A stretch of 64,000 bases of DNA from NCBI GenBank assembly GCA_025175895.1, contig JAKLTH010000283.1, positions 1,240,001-1,304,000 on the forward strand, given 5' to 3'. The stretch's first letter is position 1; every line of letters starts with the position of its first letter. Positions 57,452 through 64,000 of the stretch are shown here, one piece after another. This stretch comes from Wurfbainia villosa (Eukaryota > Streptophyta > Magnoliopsida > Zingiberales > Zingiberaceae). Made by a program: the position numbers and the translations under genes. The notes below the pieces were generated by a model, which did not search any database, had not been told where the DNA came from, and worked only from the letters and a program-made list of their open reading frames with translations.

Positions 57452-60400
57452 TGTCACGCCCCGGGGTAGACTCTGTCCGGCCAACGGACGGCACCCCCTT
57501 ATGACAATTCCAACACGGTACAAAGTCGCAGCCAGTATAACACATATCGAAAAGGTATAACAACACAACAAAACGTATAACATCAATAGCGGAAGCCAAC
57601 ACATGGGAATACAAACTCGTCAACATAAGTACATCGGTATATCCGTCCATACTAGAATAAAATCCATACTGAATATCAAAAGAGAAACATATAGCATGAT
57701 CTCCAAAACAATAAGAGTCCATATAAAGATACATGCGATGAGAAGCGAAAACCCTCGGAAACACGGCGAGATGGGATCAGGTGGCAATGCTTCAAGTCTC
57801 TGCCGAAGTCTTCTATCTACTACCTGGGCGACAGGAAACCCAGGGTCCAGGGTGGTGAGTATAAAACTCAGGGGTAATATATAGAAGTGCATGAACAACA
57901 TACAGGGTAAGAGATCTACAAGTATACATGTGAAGATCTACAGGTATGCAGCATGAGTCCAATCGACATCTGATACTAAGCATAGTAATCAGTAATCACA
58001 TATATGTCCTACTCATAGCATAAACTGAACTGATCAACTTACATAAAGTAATGTACATACCTGACGGTATGTCCTCCATATGATCTATAACATCCTGAAC
58101 AGGTATATCATGATATAATCCAAATAGTACACACTCATCCTCAACACATGCACAACGGTATATAACATATGAAAAAGGCATGTAGCATGATGTACAATCA
58201 TATGCAGCAATCAAATGCAGCATCTCACAAGCATATGTAAAACATATATCAAATACATGCATACATATATATCAGCAATGCATATGCATGGTCACTGTCT
58301 GCGGACCCGTCCAACCACGACCCCAGAGTGGCCAGGGTGGCACGACAAATGACAACTAGCCCGACTCTAGCTACCACTACTCTCGAGTGGCCGAGTTGGG
58401 TAGTATGAATGAGTAGTATATAAGCGTAAAAAGCTAACTACTCCTAGGGGTCCTCTTTGCAGCCACGCGAGTCCCAACCCATGAGTAGACAAGCACACGC
58501 GGACAGGCGTCATAACAACCACCATCTATAGTGGGCGAGTGCTAACACCACTCTGCACAGTGGCCAGGTGCGCATCTCCAGCTACCACCATATATAGTGG
58601 TCGAGCGCGGCACATCTAATGCTCTGCCCTCAACCCTGCTACCACTACCCCGAGTGGCCGGGGAGGCAGGATGACCGATGACCCGTCTCTTCCACAAGGA
58701 AGACCCAGTCGTCAGCATGCATGCAAATGTAATGATGCATAGCTCACACATACATCCCCACAACACTCCCTAATCCACAAGGAGATCTAGTCAACAAAAG
58801 TCAACCATGCAAGGACGATTGATCCGTAACCCCAACTTATTTACCTATGTACAGATAAATAGGTTCATCAAGTTAACTCACTAATATATGTACGGTACAA
58901 CAACCGACCCTATAATTTGGACTCATCACCTAACCTAGTGATGGAACCCGGTAACCCCATCTAAGTCCATACTAGTGACTACATGCATTTAACTGAATAC
59001 CTATCAGCTAACATACAAACAGGGTTATAATTTCTATCCGAGATAAATGTATGATAGATTAACAGCAATATCTCAAAGATCGCAGGTTAAGTACAAGCAA
59101 GTGGATCTAAGGTAAACAAGAATAACCATATGTAAAAATGTCATGCACTAGAATTGATCAAACTACCGGACCAGGTAGATATTACCCACCTGATACGAAG
59201 CTCGTCTAATCCTCACGGCCGTGAACCTGCGTCGTATCCCAAACCTGCACAATAGTAACACATTACGGTTAAGTGCAAATCGCCGATACTATACGAACAA
59301 AATACTAGTTCATTTTATATTCGTATTCTTTTCCCGGAAGCATTTCAACCACTCCGACTATACCACTCCGATATACTACATAGATTTCTAAATCTAACCA
59401 GGTCAAACATCAATTAATATTACTCAAGCACCAATACCCGAAACAACAAGCCTAACCACTCATTGGTAACTCAAATTCACTATACAACCCAAATCCACAA
59501 TCACAGTGTCAACTCTATCATCATAACTCTCCTTCCACACCCCCACAGCCGGCAAAATCAAATTAAAATCACAGATTAAATTCCACCATTTAGCTGAAAC
59601 TCCTAACCATCCAACTTCACAGTTTCGATTCTTAACCTCATCGCTTCAATCAACAACCACGAGCTCGCATCAATTACTGACATCACCAACACATCTGATC
59701 GAATCAAACAAATACCCAGCAACATCTAATCCCCAATCAATCACAGAACCTAAATTAACACCAAATCAAAACTTACCACTCCAATCACCGCCTAGTTTCC
59801 AATCGAAATCCATCCCAAGCACTCGAATTCCCGATTGAAACTTATCACCAATAACACCATAAGAACACAGAGTTTTCCACAACCGATTACATATACCAAT
59901 CTTTAACAATCCAGACAAATCAAACATTAACAAGAAATTCCCGAGCAACAATACTCGAATCAACAATCTCCATTACTAATCGATAACTCAAATTTACCCG
60001 AACAAACCAAATCCAACAATCACAGTTTAACAGAACCCCAATCAATTGATACCATAGCTGATAGTATTGGGTTAGATCCAACTTACCGAGATCAACCTTC
60101 ACCGGCGGCGTTATCCCCCAAATCCCTACTCACAAAACAATCCGGACTCCGCCACCGCAACGCAGAGATCTCAACCATCAACCACCTGAAAACCAGATAT
60201 CTACTCGGAAAGGAAACCGACATTCGATCCTTACCTCCGATGGCAGCTCGCTGCCGCGACGACGACGTCGCTGTCCACTGGGAGTGTCGCCGCGACTTCT
60301 TTCCCGGCGAGAACCCTCCCTTGATCCCCCGGTCGGAGATCTACCAAATGGCGGTGCCGTCGAGCTGCTCGCATCGGATCGCCGACGAGATCGGCGAGGA

Positions 60401-60676
60401 AAGCGCGCGGCGAAGAAACGTTCGGCGCGGAGAAGAACGGAAACAGGATCGCGATGGAAATGAGACGATCAGCGTTCGGCCAGCTTTTAAATGCCGTTCA
60501 ATTGCTCCGGTTAACCCAGCCCAGCCCGAATCCGGTTCAAGCCCGATTTCAGCCCAATCTCAAATCCGATTCAAGCCCGATTTCAGCCCAATTTCAGCCC
60601 ACTAATTAAGCCTAATTAATCCCGTAATTAATCCCAATTAATTACGGTTTAATCCATTTTTTTTTCGTATACTAAA
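57452..60676 (-). repeat. Family B 5' LTR (3225 bp)
   Basis: Nearly collinear with 49267-52410. The GC-rich block spans about 60,480-60,240, with donor CGGAG|GTAAGG (GT at 60234-60233). It carries extra sequence at 60,500-60,600 (repeats of gattcaagcccgatttcagcccaa) absent from the 3' LTR. The hairpin cluster is intact here (58,305-58,665). Confidence 0.94.
58305..58665. repeat. Hairpin cluster in family B 5' LTR
   Basis: At least five short inverted repeats: ccactactctcgagtggccg, ccaccatctatagtgggcg, ccactctgcacagtggccag, accaccatatatagtggtcg and ccactaccccgagtggccgg. Stems are 4-5 bp, and most are followed by a gag or cag trinucleotide. A similar set is in the family D LTR (62,125-62,360). 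Confidence 0.75.
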
Positions 60677-60765
60677 GATAGGTAGCTTTTATAAGAATGC
60701 GCCGTGATAGGTGACTTATCCGAGATGCACCATGATAGGTGGCTTTTATAAGAATGTCTGCAACA
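60677..60765 (-). repeat. 57-bp tandem repeat array, part 2
   Basis: Continuation of the array at 48915-49266 beyond the family B insertion: gcgccgtgataggtgactta and catgataggtggcttttata units. Confidence 0.88.
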
Positions 60766-60784
60766 ACGAGAGCAACTTCTTATT

Positions 60785-61116
60785 ATTCAAGAGAAAAGTA
60801 CTATTACATACCCTCTGGCTATCACACATGATAAGGTCATAAATGAAAAGCATTTCATGGCCGAGTGAGCTCCTTTCCCTCGCTATCTTGAAGATAATAA
60901 GCACCCGAGCTGAGCTTATTAATGACTTTGTAAGGGCCCTCCCATCGGGGTGTCAATTTGCAAACCTCCCCTGCTGGTTGGATCTTTTTCCATACAAAGT
61001 CACCCGTTTGAAAGGAGTGAGGCACCACCTTCTTATTCTAAGCCTGAGCTATCTTTCACTGAAAGGTATCCATTCGGCTGGCAGCATTTTCTTATGTCTC
61101 GGTTACTAAGTCTAAT
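60785..61116 (-). pseudogene. Integrase C-terminal remnant of Tat/Retand-type element
   Basis: Minus-strand reading: KKVVPHSFQTGDFVWKKIQP, AGEVCKLTPRWEGPYKVINK, SSGAYYLQDSEGKELTRP. This is the GDLVWKK...GKLxPxWEGPY...GAYYL module of Tat-lineage integrases, unlike the Tekay integrases elsewhere in the window and lacking a chromodomain. The remainder is cut off by the LTR starting at 61117. Confidence 0.85.
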
Positions 61117-64000
61117 TGTCACGCCCCGAGAGTATGTCGTGCCGAAAATCAAACGGACAACATCTCCCCTGTACATGGCAACATTTCGGGTTAATACAAG
61201 GCCCGTAGGCCCACAACAACAATATAATGAACAGATAAATATATATATCAACACACAACGGAAATGGAAACACATACCCACAACAAAATATACCAAAACA
61301 TACAGGTGTACACCACCTGACAAAACCACAGTACTAAAACCGTAAATAAAACAACGACATCACGACAAGTCCATAACAAAATAAGGGTCCATGACATAGA
61401 ACCAAAATCCATAACACATAAACAAGTCCAAGCCATAAGAGAGAAAACAAAATGAACTCCTCGGGAGACATCGGAAAATGGAGATGGGATGGATCGGTCG
61501 GCGCAACTCCAAGTCATCACAAAGGCGTCTACCTGTTACCTGGGCGACAGAAAAACCCAGGGTCGGAGGTGGTGAGTAAAACTCAGCAGGTAATCAGAGA
61601 AAACATGTAAATATATGTACCAATATTACATGTCATTCAACAGTCTAAATCTACTCGAACAACGGGTATACATCAGCATAAAAGGTACATATGCATGCAT
61701 ACTCTAAATAAACTGAACAACAACGATGTTGACATACCTGACCGTCAGCTACTCTATCCTGATCCAACCTAGGCATATAACCACATCATAGGGTATAAAA
61801 GAATAATACTAACTCACACAATATCTTGAATATGATCCAAGGGTATCACCGTGAATAACCAACAAGTATACAAGTACCAGCCTACTACCATACAGGAAAT
61901 GCAGTATCATGTATGAATATGTACAAACAAATGCAACAAGCATAATACATACAAATGCATCATCAAAGTGAGTATACATATAAACTGTATCTGTATGTAT
62001 ACTAATCATCATCATTCATATATATATATATACAATCATGTATGCATATATATATATACATATGCAAAACACCGTATGATACGACAATGCAGCATGCATA
62101 GTCATGCCTGCTCACCCCTACTCGCTACCACGACCCCAGTGTGGCCTAGGTGGCACGACATGACAACTGTCCCAACTCACACCAACCACTGCTATAGAGT
62201 GGCCGAGTGGGCAGTATGATCAAATAGCATGTGAGCGTAAAGAGCTCGCTACGCAACGGTCCTCACAAGCTGGCTACTGATCGACACTACCAATGAGCGG
62301 AGAGTGCCACGCACTGACAACTGCATGCAACTCCAACAACCATCGTCAATAATGGTAGAGTGCGGCACAACAAATGCTATGCCCTCACACCAGTTACTCC
62401 TCTGGAAGTAACCTGGGAGGCAGGATGACTGACGACTCTCTCTCAACCCCAAGGGGAGACGATGTCGTCAGTATGCATGCAATGACATGAGGGTACTGTC
62501 TCACATACAGACATCTACCATAGACTCTCTGTTCAACAGAGAGTCACACCCAATTGATCAGTACACTCTCTATCCTGTAGAGAGCCATACTCATCTGATC
62601 ATGACAAGCTAGGACCATCGGTCCATAGCGACACACTGTCCACGTCTCACCTGACTATTTACACAACCCGTGGTTGGTAAATAAAGGTGCAACATACAGG
62701 TATGGAATGAGTCCTACATTTAGGGTCATACTTATCCACAGAGGACCTTTTTGTCAAATTTACAATTTAGGTCATCCTCCGTACTCTAACATCTACACCC
62801 TACTAAACAGTTAGACCTACTTACATCACATTTGCAACTCCTAGATCATAATAGGGAATATGTGATTTCAATAATCGAGCACACATATATATCAACGATA
62901 AGTTCAAGCATACGATAAACAGAGCATGGTCAAGGTAATATGAACACCTAACATGTTCATATCTATTCTAAATCTGAAAATCATTACATCTACCCGACCG
63001 GTAGAAAATTACCTACCTGATAAGAAGCTCGTGATAATAATCTTCATGCCCGTGGACCTGCCTCGTAACCAAGTCCTGCACACCATATAAACCATCATTA
63101 AATCCCAACACATGATAACAATTTAAATCAAACCCTACATCCTTTCGTATTCACTCAGTCTACCGAATACGAAATAAAATCTTGATCAACCACCCTTCGT
63201 AACCCCGACTATATCTCAATGAGTACAACATGCTAAAACTCATTCGAGTCTTACACTAATTCAAATTTCAGATCAGTAATCATCCCTTAGCTCACACTCG
63301 AACTATTTGCCACTTTAACTAATCTTAACACTCAACCCCTCGTCCACAGCTTCACCACAAGCACAAACAGAACACCACAACTCCTTCCATACTTCACCTT
63401 CATCAGCCATTACAGCTCACAACCTTGCCCAAAACACAGTTCCTTCCCCAACAAAGTAGATCAATCCACAGCCAAGAGCAGATCAATCCCATAGCTAATC
63501 AATACACACGAATTCAAAGATCTATCCAACTCTAAGTTGGAATCCTCAGCTCAACCCAGCTCTATCCTTCTTCTCCACTCACTCACAGTCGACACCACTC
63601 CAACAACTTCCTCCATACAATGTGATCCCTCGATCGAAAACCCATCATATCTAAAAGCATCCACACACCACAGAATGCAACAATTACAGATGAAAAGAAA
63701 AGGGTAATTCAAAGCTTACCGACCTTAGAACTCCACCGACAGTAACCTTCCCTTATCCCTTGTTCGCCTATAGCCACTCCTGCCCAAATCACAAAGATCC
63801 AATTCAACGAAAGAAGGTTACAGCTCCAACACTCAGTGGCAGGACCGATTACCGGCAATAAATGTGAAACTGTCTCGGCGGCGATCCGAATTGACGATGA
63901 CCATCGCAATATCGAAGGAACTCCAAGGAGGTCGACTGCCGAGGTTGCCCGTGGTGGCCAGACGCTAATCGACTGGCGACGACAGTAGGGGAAGAGGGAG
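61117..64000 (-). repeat. Family D chromovirus LTR (3' or solo LTR), continues beyond window
   Basis: Minus-sense end CTCGGGGCGTGACA at 61117, similar to families A and B. The flank below 61117 is Tat integrase, not a PBS, so this is a 3' or solo LTR. It shares with family B the acceptor-like ctgtcgcccag|gtaa (near 61,545), the hairpin cluster (62,125-62,360) and the general layout. A donor-like TCG|GTAAGC lies near 63,718, followed to the window edge by a more GC-rich block. Tandem (ta)n stretches lie at about 62,010-62,060. The frames here show no domain. Confidence 0.8.
62125..62360. repeat. Hairpin cluster in family D LTR
   Basis: Includes ccacgaccccagtgtggcc, ccactgctatagagtggccg and accatcgtcaataatggtag, with the same stem-loop plus gag or tag style as family B. 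Confidence 0.6.

Larger units (their letters stand above)
49267..60676 (-). mobile_element. Family B Tekay-type chromovirus, complete (11.4 kb)
   Basis: LTRs at 49267-52410 and 57452-60676; TSD GATAG at 49262-49266 and 60677-60681. The minus-strand order is 5' LTR (60676-57452), PBS (57444-57433), gag-protease (57227-55193), RT-RNase H (about 55190-53764), integrase with chromodomain (53702-52500), purine tract (52422-52411) and 3' LTR. The outer end of the 5' LTR reads actaaa where actaca is expected (TG start mutated to TT). Frames are broken in several places. It inserted into the 57-bp repeat array of the Tat element. Confidence 0.96.
42190..61116 (-). mobile_element. Tat/Retand-type Ty3 element, 3' half, split by two insertions and cut by a third
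   Basis: Read in minus sense from 61116: integrase C-terminus (61116-60785), 57-bp tandem repeats (60765-60677 and 49266-48915), an antisense spliced ORF (plus strand 43704-45663 continuing at 48584-48613), a purine tract and the 3' LTR (43245 to about 42190). Tat-lineage elements are known for an extra antisense ORF and tandem repeats between pol and 3' LTR, which is exactly this order. A family A solo LTR (45664-48583), the family B element (49267-60676) and a family D LTR (from 61117) interrupt it. Removing the first two restores continuity. Confidence 0.8.

Noticed and set aside
61968..62219. Frame rich in Ile, Tyr and His
   Set aside because: It arises from (ta)n and catacatat simple sequence in the family D LTR.

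Overview
The window is a piece of plant nuclear genome dominated by nested LTR retrotransposons. The GC-rich P450 and captured-exon sequences against AT-rich surroundings, the abundance of Tekay-type chromoviruses and the Tat/Retand element with an antisense ORF all suit a monocot with a large genome, but the species cannot be fixed from sequence alone. Only one host gene looks intact: a two-exon CYP71-clan cytochrome P450 on the minus strand (6379-7969). A leucine-rich-repeat receptor-like protein (34343-36997) is long and open but has lost its 5' end.

Layout. 1-4626: 3' part of a Ty3/Gypsy chromovirus (family A, plus strand) with decayed pol and a complete 3' LTR. 4627-6378: AT-rich spacer, a GATC-rich degenerate repeat and a dimeric tRNA-type SINE with a 16-bp target duplication. 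6379-8032: P450 and its TATA box. 8033-11648: low-complexity DNA, a dUTPase-like exon fragment and a decayed Ty1/Copia element. 11650-27419: a 3'-truncated family A element on the minus strand whose 5' LTR is split by a complete chromovirus (family C, 16853-26017, TSD CTCGT). 27420-31323: 5' end of a second Copia element (LTR, PBS, gag) on the minus strand. 31324-33960: Copia RNase H tail and a decayed MULE transposase. 34343-40560: the receptor-like protein, a 2256-bp Copia derivative (TSD AGTTT) and a duplicated receptor tail. 42190-61116: one Tat/Retand-type element on the minus strand (3' LTR, antisense spliced ORF, 57-bp tandem repeats, integrase tail), split by a family A solo LTR (45664-48583) and a complete chromovirus (family B, 49267-60676, TSD GATAG), and cut by another LTR (family D, 61117 to the window end).

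The most striking observation is in family C. Both LTRs carry the 5' coding part of a chloroplast glutamyl endopeptidase (CGEP) gene, placed just downstream of the LTR TATA region and ending at an intact GTAAGT splice donor. The chromovirus LTRs of families A and B hold a GC-rich, 5'-UTR-like block at the same relative place, usually followed by a candidate donor, with candidate acceptors near the other end of the LTR. Family D shows a candidate donor and acceptor, but its LTR start is outside the window. This suggests LTRs built as promoter, exchangeable leader exon and leader intron, with host first exons able to fill the leader slot. The captured exon is directly visible in the sequence; the general model is inference.

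No rRNA, tRNA gene or CRISPR array was seen. Nearly all other open frames are retroelement remnants or antisense shadows.
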